A stretch of 64,000 nucleotides of DNA from NCBI GenBank assembly GCA_963978905.1, contig OZ022260.1, forward strand, positions 15,861,725 to 15,925,724, written 5' to 3'. The notes beneath the pieces were generated by a model that was given only the letters and a program-made list of their open reading frames with translations, did no database searches and was not told where the DNA came from. Position numbers and translations under genes: made by a program. The DNA comes from Trichostrongylus colubriformis. Lineage: Eukaryota; Nematoda; Chromadorea; Rhabditida; Trichostrongylidae. Positions within the stretch are counted from its first letter, which is position 1; every line of letters begins with the position of its first letter. Positions 11,891-24,269 of the stretch are shown here, piece by piece.

Positions 11891-12196
11891 GGATAAAGTT
11901 AAAGGATAAAGTTTTTGGCGTTAATCAATCCCTTCTGTGGGATGCGCCGCACATTCTAGTTCCATTCAGAATCGTGATGGCTGGTGAATGTGATGTGGCC
12001 TATACAATGACTTGCGGTGGCCAGCCGATGTACAAGTCAGTGCTTTTATCCTCCCAGACGAGTCTGGTACCAATTTACCGAACCCGGAGGGATGGAAGGC
12101 TTGGTTGGCCTGGGCGGGCGTTGATGCGGGATTTGATCCCCGCACCATGAGAGTGGGGTGCGCGCCATCTGTCACTACACCACCTCCGCCCCCGTC
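11891..12196 (-). repeat. tRNA-derived SINE, full-length reference copy
   Basis: Read on the minus strand this begins with a tRNA-like head. An A-box-like segment ggtggtgtagtgacagatgg (about 12165-12187) is followed some 35 nt later by a B-box-like GGGGATCAAATCCC (12128-12141). A unique body follows, with marker strings ggtaccagactcgtctggga, ggccagccgatgtac, catcacgattctgaatgga and gcggcgcatccc. It ends in a short repeated tail aactttatcctt. This head-body-tail order is typical of tRNA-derived SINEs with RNA polymerase III promoters. At least eight other copies or fragments in the window share the markers. It makes no protein. Confidence 0.7.
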
Positions 12197-12250
12197 AAGC
12201 AAATACAACATAAGTATATGGAATAAAAAACTCCTTTTTCCAAGGAAGAT

Positions 12251-12350
12251 TCCTTTAAGTGTTACTCCAGTCGGTCATACAGTCGCAGCCAATGCACTAC
12301 TCCTTTAAGTGTTATTCCATTCGGACATACAGTCGCAGCCAGTGTACTAC
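12251..12350. repeat. Two-copy 50-bp tandem repeat
   Basis: The unit tcctttaagtgttactcc...catacagtcgcagccaatg recurs exactly 50 bp later at 12301 with about five substitutions. It sits just beyond the head of the SINE at 11.9-12.2 kb. Confidence 0.85.
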
Positions 12351-14874
12351 TGTGTGTTCGTATTTCTATGATACCAATTGAAGAAAAAAGAAAAGGAAAA
12401 GAAAGAGAAAAAGAAAAAGGAGAGAGTTCAAGATCTGAATTTTTGAAGTTGAACCAGGATTCGATGCCTGGACCACGCGTTTGGTAACGGCTCATTTGTA
12501 ATCACCCGCCTACTCCTTCGAAGTAAGCTTTGCTAGTGAAATATGTGAATTTGGATCAAACCTCAGTTTTGGAACTAACTCTTTTCATGAGATTCTACCT
12601 TGTTCTCATCTTGTTCGGGTAGAGGAGTGTTCGGGTAGAGGAAACTTTCACGGACCCATTGAATTTCTGGTGGGCAAATCAGGTTTTTAGCTCTATGTGG
12701 GTATTTTTTCTTTGGTTCTTTGGGTCTTAGTGTTTCGTGTTGGTTCTGCTCTCTTTTGACATATTTTTGACGTTTCCTTTTTCTTTGGGATTTTTTTGCG
12801 GGACACCAGCGAATGTGGACTTTCGCTTGGGCTATCCGATATCTGATGCTCACAATGTCTTCTTGTGAGTGCAGAATTTCTAATAGGTATTCGTCTTTCT
12901 GTAAGGACATGCACACTCGCTTCGAGAGGGCATTTGTGATAAGCACTACAAGTAGAGTGCGCACACGCATGCGCGTCGCACATCTGCAATCTATTGCGTC
13001 TGCAGTTAGTAATAAATGAAAACGTTCTATTTTCGCGAACTAGCGCACTGGTCCTGATTCGCTTCCCGAATCTCACGTACTGCAGCGTGGCTGATTGCTG
13101 ACCGATACAACCATGCTCAAGGATACATCGAGGAATCTTTACCGGGATTTTGGGTGGAGGGTGGATGGGCCTATGTTCCATGAAATTTCAAGGGGGTCCT
13201 ACCGGAGACCCCTCTTTCGGAGGGGGGGGGAGAGTCTCATGTGTTTGTCCATAATTTTTCTCGTCGCCGACTTCACGCTTAGTTTGGCATGGACCCTTGT
13301 GTATCACCGCGAACTTTAGCATTTCTTGGCATGATGTCTAGAATTTTCTAGAAAAAGCAGTAATGGAGTTCCACAGGTGTAATCAAGCGTTATGCGAGTT
13401 GTAAAACGAGAAGTTCCACCGAATGTGCAGGATTGTGAAGAATGAGAAGGTCGAGTTCATCACATGAATATCACATGATGATGTTGCCTGATTGGTGACC
13501 AGGAATGGATCAGTGCCGACTATCTTATTGTTTCAGTTCCACACTTTAAGATGGTACCGATTTGACTTTTCCCTGCTGACTCTTCTCCACTGACGGTTTT
13601 GCTGGTTTCCTCTGATTTTCTGTATTTTCCGAATCTTTTCGGTATGGCTAGCCAGACTGAAGAAAAACGGGTTCCAGCGCAAGTGTTCCCTTGCTGACAG
13701 CAGTCATTAGTTATGATGTTCCCCTTGTGCGGGTCGCTCACATGCTTCATATCACATTCACCTTCACGACTGACGACGGACTTCGTCGTGGCGGCGATAT
13801 GTAACGTCGACGGTCCTCTGGAGAATAACAAAAGGACAATAGTAGAGAGACGAAACTAGTTATTGATCGAGTCACATGTCGTGGATGCCCCGTCATCCAA
13901 TCAAATGTTGCAATTTCGTGCTTTATCTAGGCGACCAAGGCTGTTTCAGCTTGTACTAGGTTTCACGGACAAGTAATCCTTCCGCCAAGTCCCTAAACTT
14001 AATTTTCTACCCGTAGATTAAGCCTTAACAACCCTATCCACAAGGTTCAAGCTGTTTCGCTCGTGTTATAGCCTGCCCATTAAGGGATATCGGATATGGA
14101 AGCCCAGAATACTCTCGGACAACTTAATTGTTCATTTTGAATTCTGTGACCCTAAGATCACTTGCTTAATCGACTCACGTAGAATAAGTGGCGTTTGCGC
14201 AGCGCCTGAGATATTTTCGCTGTGGAAGGCAAAACATTCCCCCCTCCCCATTTCCCGTGGGGGTTTTGTCTTTCAATAAGATTATCTCGATATTGTTATC
14301 GCGTGCATGGGCTGATATTGAGCGCTCGAAAAAAAAGACCACCTCTCATATTTCGTGCATAATTCAACAGATGTGTGGCGCCCAACCAACATAAATCGTA
14401 TTCGTGTTCTCTTCATAGTTCTTTTTTCTTTCTTTCTTTCCTTTATTCATATTTTACATGGTAGTGAGATACTGATTAACATGTGTTTATGATAGACACA
14501 TTAAATGGAAAGCGGTATTTGCTCATTTTTTGGAATTCCGATTTCCTTCTTTCCTTCCGTGTTTCCGTTCTGAACGTCAGAAAAGCATTTTTACGTAGGT
14601 TGTTATGTGCTCCTGGATGCTCAAATAGATTTGGATCGAGCTCCGATTCCCGATTCTCGAAAGAGAAAGACGTTCCATGATGAACAAGTCACCATGCTTA
14701 TTAACTACATATTAACTATTAATTATGCATTATTGGTTCCACAAGGCTAAAATACCACACGAAAACTGCAACAAGGCGGTCCTCGACATGAAAAACATTC
14801 AAAGAAACGCAACCAAAAAAGTAATGTGAACAACTCAATTCAAACATTGGATGGGGTGAGAGTTCGTCCATTAC
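12351..14874. other. No confident gene
   Basis: Two overlapping minus-strand frames (131 codons at 12575-12970, 162 codons at 12693-13181) cross a purine-rich stretch (on the minus strand) coding many K, R, E and P. A pseudo-tRNA-like T arm (ccaggattcgatgcctgg) lies at 12454-12471. Nothing else is assignable. Confidence 0.4.
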
Positions 14875-14990
14875 ACTCTGAATATTCCCGCTCGGTGTTC
14901 CTCGGATTCTGAATCAGTATGGTATTTTTGGACTTTTGACTACAACAGGAATTATTGTGAAGACCATCGGGTGTCACTTCTTGCATAGTA
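14875..14990 (+). repeat. Dispersed repeat pair D, copy 1
   Basis: tcctcggattctgaatcagt...ggacttttgactacaacagg aligns with the copy at 15425-15540, about 550 bp away in the same orientation. Confidence 0.55.
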
Positions 14991-15424
14991 TTCAAAAAAT
15001 GCTGTTCACTCACATCAAAACCTCAGCTCTTTTCCGAATCGTAAGGCCCATTGTTCAGCAGCACTACTCCTCCACTTGGGGTATTTCTTTTCGTGCAAGT
15101 AAGTGCTACGGAAAAGACTTCCTATGTTAGGAGTTCATGCAAATGAAGAGGCATACTCCGGCATTTCTCCATTCCTCTTTTTTTGTGTCATTCATTTTGC
15201 CTTTGGATTGCTTCATGTTCGAAGTGTTAACTGCTTCTTCTCGAATAAGCCTTTCCATCCTTTCCCGTTTGATCAAAAATTATCCAACCATCGATACTGT
15301 GAAGATTTTTAAAGATAAATTTGTGTGAAGAATTTTCTATCTTGTAGAGATCCAGAATTATTGACTAAACCCCATCTCTCAACGGTCTCGGAGCCCATCC
15401 TGTGCTTTCCGGTCACCATACTTA

Positions 15425-15540
15425 TCTGTCGCACTGCTGAAACATTCCACGATTTTCCTCGGATTTCTAATCGGTACAGTATTCTCGGGCTTTCGACTAC
15501 AACAAGAGTTACTGTAAAAAAAAAATCCCGCACGCTGCGC
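15425..15540 (+). repeat. Dispersed repeat pair D, copy 2
   Basis: tcctcggatttctaatcggt...gggctttcgactacaacaag is the partner of 14875-14990. The similarity is near 80% over the core 60 bp. Confidence 0.55.
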
Positions 15541-16155
15541 CTTCCTACCATCCAGTGGATCTTTCATAGCATTGGCTTTTCCATTTTTTATTGAAGATTC
15601 CCGTGCTATTTCAGATGCGCAAAACTTGTCTTAAAACCAAATTACGAACCTATGTATTGGGACAAAATGATTAGCCGGTGCAAAGTTCAGTGCACACGGT
15701 TACCTGTGAAGGAATTGCACTATCGTAGAAGTGAACGCGATTTCTTTAGGTGATGTCATGGAGAGATGATAGAGTACTCTTCCGCTAGTCGATGAAGCCG
15801 GTTTGTGAAAATTACTGTTGAGGGATTGAAAAATCATTGGAATTTTAGGTTCTCGTCCTAATAAATCACTCTGTTAGGTTGTAAGGAATTCTAGCCGGTT
15901 TTGCTAACTCACAAAATGAAAAATCTCACAACGCGTCAAAATGAACCAACTTATATACATATTGTGCGCCTTGAATAGACAATAAGTTTCTCTTTCCAAA
16001 TTATGCTCTCCTGGGAATGCCTCAAGATTTTCAAATTATGAGGGGAATTTAAAAGTACTGCGAAAATGACGTTTCTTAGATGACCTCATTTCATGAGTTC
16101 TTGTTCAGTCGAGTTCCAACAAAGGCAACCGCAAATGTGAGTTCTAAGGGAGAGG

Positions 16156-16648
16156 GTGATGCATTGGAAGGAACACTTTGTCCCGGGTTTCAGAAGTGCA
16201 GAAATGAGAACTAGTTGCTTGAATTTTCAATTGATCAAATCGCTCCAACTAAAACGGCAGCATGAGATATTTAGAAGTACTGGCCTTCCCAGCTCAGATG
16301 AAGTTCCCACCGCAAGTACCCTTGGTTTGAAAAAAATGACCCAAAAGTGGATGCCGCACGACTCCTCGGAGCAGCCATGCGCGAGCGCATTTTCCACAAA
16401 TCCTCTTCCACTAAATAAAGCAGTTGAAGGCTGAAGCCTCTATTCGTCCACCATATTCAACAGATCTAGCGCTAACTGAGCCCTACTTTCCCAAACATCT
16501 GCACAGCTCCTTCAATAGCAGTGATTTCAGAAAGGATGGTGTTCTGGAGCCGTCTTTTTTGCTATTGCGCAGTAGAAATCGTCAGACCTTCATCAAAATG
16601 GGATATGTAAGCATGCATAATGTTGCCAAGAGGAAGCGAGTCCAGTGA
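16156..16648 (+). pseudogene. Decayed mariner-family transposase
   Basis: Two adjoining frames look like broken parts of a mariner DD34D transposase. The first (16156-16434) contains KKMTQKWMPHDSSEQ, matching the linker where mariner proteins read K-x-x-K-W-V-P-H-E/D-L. The second (16424-16648) begins IRPPYSTDLALTEPYFPKHL, which corresponds to the HPPYSPDLAPSDYHLF block containing the third catalytic Asp, and ends with the family-like tail around SRNRQTFIKMGY. The central part with the first two catalytic Asps is missing between them, and the frame changes. No intact terminal repeats were found around it. It is an inactive fossil. Confidence 0.6.
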
Positions 16649-18839
16649 TGCTTATTCTGTGAGAAAAGATTCAGTCAGGGCTTAATTATGATCTCCCGTA
16701 AAAGAAGTCGCGAAAACCGGCTAAAACTTTCCTCATAACCTACTAGTTTCATGTGATCTTCAACAGACATTTTTTGGCAGTGCTTTTCCATATGCTCTCG
16801 TATTTCATTGACGGATGTGATAAGGGTGGGGGCGATGCGGCATCGTGGCAGCGCTATTGTGAGTTTTTATTCATGACATCGCATTGGCACCTCTAGCGCT
16901 ACATCCAAGTGTTGATGATACGGTATTTCCAAACTTATAACAGCCACTGATAATCCATTTGTACCCTATTGTATCCCATCTTGTTCCTGTAGGTCTCAGC
17001 CGGCTCGTAAATCTTTGATTGGCCCAGGCATTCGTAACCTTATGTTAGGAATAGGATGAGATGGTCAGAATGGTTACAAAATGGCGCCTAGATCTTTTGT
17101 TTGTCTTAAACGAGTTTTTCATTTGAAGTCTTTGCTCGGTCCAGTGTAAAAGGTATTACCATCTGTACACACGAATTGCCACTAAGAGACGCATGTTTTT
17201 AAGAGTTTCTTTGAATGTCCTTCCGCTGGGAGCTATTCAAGAATGAAAAATGATTCTGGTTAATGAACACATTGTACAAAAATGCTCTTTGGAAAACACT
17301 CATTTTCGGCATCAACTAACTTGAATTGTAGGGAAAAGATAGACACTTCAAATTCGATTTTTCTGATTTTTTTTTCGAACAATTTCGTTTTGCTATTTCT
17401 TTGGTGTTTTCAAGGAATTTCCATTACTATAATTATGAATTTGCACAAATTCACTTTGAGACATAGTGTTCTGAAACAATAGAAAACAGGAAGGTTAAAG
17501 ATTTGTCTTTGATCAATCTCTCATTAGGATGCGCCATGCCTTCTAGTTTCATTCAGAATCGTGGTACCAGGTGGATGCGATATGGTCTGCGCAGTGTCTT
17601 GATGTGCAGGTGTCTGGTACCAGGTGCTAATATTGCCGCCTCAGTTATCAGTTCACTCGTTCAGGCCACATTGATGTGTATGTTTTCTATTGTACATACG
17701 TACACATGTACGAAAACATCATCAAATCAGCTGATCAAACACACCATTGACTGTTGGGCCGCCCTTATTGTGTGTTCACGCACGCATGAATATTGAAAAC
17801 CCTGATAACGCTCTCCCCCCTTTCCCCCTCCCCAGCAGTCGTTTCACGTCTGTATTGTTGCCACCGCTTGGAGTTGATAGATATTGATTGGGGCTGTTCG
17901 GATAAGTTTGTGAGATCGGTACTGTAAAGAACTACAGGCAACCACTAAATAAAATGAGCCCCTTTCCTTCCATTGGATATGTGCCTACCTTTAAGAGTCA
18001 AGCAGTAGAGCGCGTCGGAGAGGGATGCAACTGTCAAGTCCCAGTGGACCTGTATTTTCTATACTGACCGAAGTACACTACTTAAGTACACTACTGTCGA
18101 ACAATCTCAACGGACACCCCCTTCTTCGCGTCACATCGCGATGATCAAACAAGACCCCTTCTATCGTTCCAACGCTGATTCGTGTTTTTTTTTTGCAACA
18201 TTTTTCTGCTAGAAGCTCCTTTCTTTATCTTACACTATCCGCCACCTTCCTTGAAATTTCGGGACGTCTAACTAAAGCTAGACGGCATTTCATTGCTCCA
18301 AAGGTCAAATTACTTGTTCTGTTGACCTTTTTCATACTATACTTTGAACGAACGCCTCAGTCCCATCAGTTAGCATAATTGTACTTTGGACTGATTAGTA
18401 TATTGTATACCATCTTTATTTCAACAATGTGTCTGGCGTTCTTTTCATACTTTGATATCAAGTAGAGATATCTAGCGCGCATAGCGCAAATGAGGGGCTA
18501 ACGTTTGATGTGCTGGAAACGTTCCCGGGAGTTCAAGATTATTTGCGACAGCTGATCCATCTGTGTTGCGAGAGTAATTAGTAATTGTGTCTGTGTAAAT
18601 TTAGTAGGAGATGGGGTAATGTAGCGTGATTGTGTGTATGCATTCATCAATTGAAGACTCTGGGAGGGGTTAATCTGGCAAATTATGGAATATGAAGTTG
18701 GGGTTGCTCAGCGGTGTAACAATAGAGAAAGAACGCAATAAAACGGTGAAATTCTCGAGAAATAGAAACCCTTCTTCGTTTGCACCTCTCTGCGTCCAGG
18801 GGTGGATTGAAGACGGGTAAGAGAATGAATCAGACGACA
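16649..18839. other. No assignable gene
   Basis: Apart from the SINE fragment at 17505-17635, this interval is AT-rich DNA without supported features. A short inverted motif gtacactacttaagtacactac lies near 18075. Confidence 0.5.
17505..17635 (-). repeat. tRNA-derived SINE, 3' part only
   Basis: Shared markers are gatgcgccatgccttctag, tttcattcagaatcgtggta and gcgatatggtctgcgcagtg. It breaks off around ggtaccaggtgct before the tRNA-like head, so it is a 5'-truncated copy. Confidence 0.55.
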
Positions 18840-18975
18840 GCGAACGATGTCCCGCCCTCGGCTGAAACTGCGGGATCGTGATAAGACCCCAAGCCGCGCT
18901 TTTCAATGCGAGTTTCGCCACACTTGACCTCTTCAGAAGTGGAACATTTGTTTTCAGAGAACATGTACTCACAGC
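18840..18975 (+). repeat. Dispersed repeat pair B, copy 2
   Basis: The partner of 6025-6190 (see the matching blocks given there). A 114-codon minus-strand frame crosses this copy but is broken in the other copy, so it is not taken as a gene. Confidence 0.5.
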
Positions 18976-19269
18976 GCTCACTTTCTCCTCACCCCTCCCG
19001 ATGCACTTGGCCATATCTTATTTGGGGTAGGGTCTTTTAAGGTCTTTAGTAGAAAGAGTCGTATCAGAGTCTCGAGAGATTTCGCTTTAAAATATTTTCG
19101 TAACGGAAAGGTTCCACGATATCTCACCATACAGGTGATTTCCTCGATACGATGCTTGATACTGCCCTTAAAAGGGTCCTCTTCTGTACCACGAAGGAAT
19201 ACTCAACTAAGATACTTCTGATGTTCACTTTAATACGTCTACAGTTACAATCTCTAACTCCCGTTGAGT

Positions 19270-19502
19270 CCAGGATTGTGAAAGGAGAAAGGGTGAGGTC
19301 GACGTGGAAAGTGAACAAAGTGAAATTACGGAGAAGACGGGGAAGACCACCTAAAGCGAAAAAAAACTAGTTGCGTCCATGGGGAAGAACGGTCGTATTT
19401 CATAAAGGATAATGGACATGTCATCGGGCGAATAACTAAGAACGTACGGATACGAAACTTAATAAAAACTGTTAACAATCTTTTCATAAGACAAACACAA
19501 AA
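19270..19502 (+). repeat. Dispersed repeat pair E, copy 1
   Basis: A block of about 230 bp starts at ccaggattgtgaaaggagaa and is about 85% identical to 21626-21853. In this copy one frame gives RRRRGRPPKAKKN, which looks like an AT-hook, but the second copy does not preserve it. Both copies end in acaa(a/g)cacaaaaa. Confidence 0.75.
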
Positions 19503-21625
19503 AAAAGAATCAGTTTACAGAAATCGAAAATGCACGTGGGTGCAATCGCAATAAGAGTGAGGGGGGCATTCCACTATGGAGATTATTCTTACCTAATCCT
19601 AAAATGGAAAGGAATCCCATCTTTCCGCCCCAGAGCTTTGGCAAAAGTATACGCCTAATTGTACAGGTAGACCCCTCAAAGATCCCCTCAAATTGTGCAG
19701 ATGGGCAATTTGTATAAGATACTCCCTCCACCCCCATTGCGATAGCAGCTGGTGTTAAGCCGAAGTCGTTCGTTTTGTATTTTCCTGCCTTTCCCTTTTT
19801 CATTTTCATTTCCCTTTATTCCTGTTCAGCTCCTCACTCATGTTCTTTTTGTGGCCAATTTTGAGTAGATCGAGGGCTTCCGGACACACTTCCAATTTCT
19901 TGCTGATTGTTGTGGAGCATGTGAACATTCGTGAACTTTTGGAAGGCTTATGAATAGCTACCAGCAGGCCCGCCCTAACTGAACGTTTTCATGGTCCCTG
20001 GAGAGCTAGCAATGGCGACGCGGGCATATTGAATGCAATTTACGCACGCGCTACTTATACGACTTATCAGCCGTTTTTTCACATATCTGGTCACACGTTT
20101 TAATATTTCTTGCCTTCATGTTTTTTCGTCCATTTTAGATCATTTTTAGCTGTTTTGACAGGGTTCAACTAAAAATCCACATGTGGTAGGAGTGCTCCCC
20201 TTGTTTCGGAGGAGTTTTTGACGCTTTCGGATCCGCGCCTGTAGTTTTCTTTTTGGCTTAAAAATTATCAGTTTTTTCTCGAGTTTCTCCTAAACTCTTG
20301 ACTTACTTTGTCGTAACTTTAGTAGACATGCAGTTGTCATTCTTTTTGTAATCATTTTAACTAAAATGAATTCATAGTAATAATAATTCATAAAATGCTA
20401 CTAAAGAGAAGTGAACATTCAAAAAGAGGAATGAGTACATATGCATTCCTGAGTAGCAGTTGAATGCTTGGCGCGGATCTAGGACATCTTTATCTGGGAT
20501 ATAAATGGTCTTCATAAGAACCGAAAACGAACCATTTAAAATCATGGAAGAGATTTCTAGGCACATTTAACACAGGAAGGGGTTTGTAGGCATATTCTTA
20601 GCACAGATGTTCATTTTCATTAATTTATAGCTGTGATTTTCACTTTGATGAAAATTCCTTAATATTCAAATTTTAATTAGTCCTGCTTTTAAGTATATTT
20701 TTGTGGTATATTTTTCTTATTGAAATCTTTGGAGAAACATCTAACAAATCTATGGTGCGCTTGTTTGAGATAGAAACCTTGGGCGACCACGTGGTTTTTG
20801 CTGGGTTGTAGTGACCAGGCGCACTCTGCGATTTATGGCCCCATGTATCATGTCTGAGGCAACAATGACCGAATTCATCGCATTCAAACTAAGGGCTCAA
20901 ACGCCAGCGAATCGCAGGGTCTATTTCCGGCCGGGACCTTCGCTTCGAGATTTCATCGGTACACCAAGGGTTCAACACGAATAAACTGTTACTTTTGCTT
21001 GAGTTCTGATATCAATATACGTGCGATTGATTGATCGATCGATTGTCTGGCTGATTTTGTTATTAAAAATGTATTTATACTAGTCAATTCTGTCTTGATT
21101 TTTATTCTTCACAAAGAGCAGAGGAAACGAGTAAATAAATGTGTTTTAAAGTGAGCGGACGTATTTTTTGCGATAGAATTGCATCACTACCTTGTTTGCA
21201 CCAGTCATTTGACCTCCGCTCAAAGACGATACTAATTTTGAATAGGTTCCAACCAGTGACTTGTGGTATACAATGTGCTCTATCGCTGTTCATTCTTCTA
21301 AACCAGCGGGTCTCTGTTGACGTCGGTGGAAGTCTCGGTTTGCGCAGATTAGCCCCTTTCATAAGGACCATGCGTGTGGTGCAGGCGCCGTTCGTCACTC
21401 ATCCATGCTCTCATTTCTGCACTCCATTTATAAAACATTTTATGGCCACGTAAAGCCATTCATTCGTAGAAGGAGCTCCATGAATTTCGTCGGTGATCCG
21501 GTGTTTTGGGGAGAATGGAGTTCTGATGCATAGGTACGGTAGGTTACGGTTTGTGGAGTCCCGATGCTATTATACGATACACCCAGCCTCCTGCATAGGC
21601 CTACAATCAGCAGACTGATTATAGG
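19503..21625. other. No assignable gene
   Basis: Intergenic sequence between the two copies of repeat E. Frames of about 100 codons (minus, 19510-19809 and 21102-21398) have no domain or splice support. Confidence 0.5.
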
Positions 21626-21853
21626 CCAGGATTGTGAAAGGAGAAGGGGTGAGATCGACGTGGAAAGTGAACAAAGTGGGAGAAGACGCAGGGAAGACCA
21701 CCCAAAGCGAAAAAAAACTAGTTGCTTTCGTTGGGAAGGACGGTCGTATTTCATAAAAGGATAATGGGCATTCGTCGGGCGAATAGGTAAAAACGTACGG
21801 AAAAATTAGTAAAAACTAATGTGCAAACTTTTCACGGGACAAGCACAAAAACA
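21626..21853 (+). repeat. Dispersed repeat pair E, copy 2
   Basis: Shared blocks are tgagatcgacgtggaaagtg, gcgaaaaaaaactagttgc, ggtcgtatttcataaa and gtcgggcgaata. It stops about 10 bp short of the fold-back mariner at 21864, so the two may be parts of one composite unit. Confidence 0.75.
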
Positions 21854-21863
21854 ATTAGTTTTA

Positions 21864-22539
21864 TTGGGTAGTCTAAAAAGTTTTTTCGTATTTTCAAACA
21901 CCGCTTTTTCCCTCCAAACTGCTTTCCAGCAATCTCTTCTGTGCATACACACGTAGTACAAGTCCACACGCATCTATAGGTATTATTGTCTTCCATCTCC
22001 CGGATAACCCTTTTCGGCAAAATAGACATATCAACGGTCAACCTCATTTTCAATACAAAAATTATAAAAAAATTTCTCTTTGAATGGCGTTAGATAGGGA
22101 AAGGAAAAGGTGATAATCCGATGGAGCAAGATGAGGGCTATAAGGTGGATGGGGCAGCAATTTTTATCTAAGCTCGTGAATTTTTTGCGAGTCATTTTTT
22201 CACTAGTGGTAAACATTTTTTTGAATTTTTTCTTTCAAAAAATTTTCGAGCTCGGATAAAAATTGCTGTCTCACAGCCCTGATCTTGCTCCATCGGATTA
22301 TCACCTATTCCTTTCCCTGTCTAACGCCATTCCAAGAAAAAAATTGGAATTGAAAATGAGGTGACTTTTGATATTTATATTTTGCCGAAAAGGGTTATCC
22401 GGGAGATGGAAGACAACAATACCTATAGATGCGTGTGGACTTGTACTACATATATATGTACAGAAGAAATTTTGTGGAAAGCAGTTTTGAGGGAAAAAGC
22501 GGTATTTAAAAATACGAAAAGACTTTTTAGACTACCTAA
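21864..22539. mobile_element. Fold-back mariner derivative, copy 1
   Basis: This is a 676-bp near-palindrome. The ends read ttgggtagtctaaaaagt on the left and, as reverse complement, ttaggtagtctaaaaagt on the right, which are mariner-type terminal repeats. Left flank is TA. The two arms (about 21864-22175 and 22245-22539) are inverted copies of each other around a short AT-rich centre. Each arm derives from the 3' end of a mariner transposase gene: the right arm (plus) and left arm (minus) encode decayed forms of the LAPSDYHLF block and the tail REMEDNNTYRCVWTC. Neither arm can encode a full transposase. It directly abuts copy 2 of another repeat (ends 21853). Confidence 0.75.
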
Positions 22540-23949
22540 CATACAAACATCTAGTAACGATTGAGGCATTGTCGGCCCCTGTTCTACCACGAATACACGC
22601 GAACAGTTATGCTTCTTTTACTGGAGTTTAGGGTTCGCTTCGGAACCGTGGTAATAGTATCCAATAGAGCCAGTGTCGACATCAGCCGTTCCCCAGAATT
22701 GATCGTTTGCTAAGTTAGTACGAGCACATGAAAGTGGGTTGCCTAATCGCACAATCGAAACTAGACGTTTCCCGTAGGTTTAAAAGAGCTTAGCGTGAGA
22801 CGGTTGAAACGATGAACAAGCGCTCGCGAAGTGTTAAATCGTATGTGCAGCATTGTTAGCCTTTGGTCTGGTTGTAGATGTGTTTGTCTTGGCAAAATAG
22901 CGGATTACGTGTTTCCGCAAGGTGAGCCGGTGGAGGAACAACGTTGCTATCCTCCATTCACTACTTCCTGTCGGCCCTGGACGTGAGGCATTTTCATGGG
23001 GGTGCCTTCTCAGGAAACTCAATCTTTTCCAACATTATGTTTTACTTGCATGTCAAAATTTGTTCCTCTTTTTCTCGAATAGTGGTCGCTTTGTAATAAG
23101 ACCTCCCCCCTGAAACCTTTTCTTTGATTATCCAATTGCCTTGGAGTTAGAAGCGCACAAAATCGAAAATAGATACCAAGTAATGATCCTTCAATATCAC
23201 AAATCAACACTTTCAAAAATACTTTCAAAAAACGAACGCGACATTTCCTTTTTTATCCTTCAGCATAAATTAGTCCATCGTGGGATAAGCATTACGCTTT
23301 AATTGAATCAGAGTGGCGTTGCTATTTGGCCTAAACATTGACTTACTGGGGCCACCGATGCGTCAGCGTAGTTATCTGTTCGTAATTGACTTTTTATTTT
23401 TTATTCATATCTGTCAACCTCCCCATTCATATCGTGAGCCACGGAGATGTTTTATGTTCAAGCGCTGTTGCTTAACATCAGCGGATACCCGTAGAAGACA
23501 TGAACATCAAAAATCGCGTGAAAAACTGGTCTTCAGCCAAAGGTAGAAGAGACAGCGCTAAAAAAGGGGAGCGAATGTGCCTTGCCTGTTAGGGCACACC
23601 TGAAGGCCACAACCGGTCATTTGTGGAATTCTTGTCACGTCCGATCACATCATAGATCCTTTGGATCAATGCTGCCCTTCTACCGTATGTATGATGAACA
23701 AAAAGCACGGATGCTGGCGACGTTATTGTCTGTACTGTAATTTTTTCCTTTTGTTTTTTATGCTCAGCAATCCCTGCCTTCTCGGAAGGTTTGCCAATCT
23801 GATGAATTTTCCAGATCTGTTACTTTCAGTGAATAGCCAAAATTGGTATCGCTGTTTTGATTGTTTTTGTATCCGAGTTCGATGTAAATTCGAAGTTCAG
23901 CTTTTGAGGTCTTCTTTTCGGATCTGAGTCTGTGTCAGGAGATTTTAGG
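22540..23949. other. No assignable gene
   Basis: AT-rich intergenic DNA between the fold-back mariner and the composite inverted repeat. I see no feature in it. Confidence 0.5.
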
Positions 23950-24269
23950 GGCTGACGAGGAAGGTCTTCCAACTCATGACGCGCTTTTTGAAAGCTGTTT
24001 TTTGCATGTATGGGGGTGCGTACAAGAATCATATAACTGATGTCCATTTTTGCTGAGCGGCTCTACGAATGCCAAAAAAGGGGTTGATGGTTCAATCCCC
24101 ACTGAGGGCAAATTTTTGCAAAATTTAGATTTTCAGTTTTTGGGCTCGTAAACATTTGAATATGGAGATCAAGTGCAGTAATCACATTTAGAACCCTAGA
24201 CTGCTCTCTACTGCCAGTTTTCAGCAAGTTTGACACTCCAGCTTTTTGACCTTTTAGCGCTCATAGCGC

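Noticed and set aside
19152..19370. AT-hook-like peptide RRRGRPPKAKK
   Set aside because: It lies in repeat E, and the other copy of the repeat does not keep the frame.
24085..24112. Possible tRNA T arm (ggttcaatcccc)
   Set aside because: The B-box string is perfect, but there is no A box at the right distance and the T-stem does not pair.
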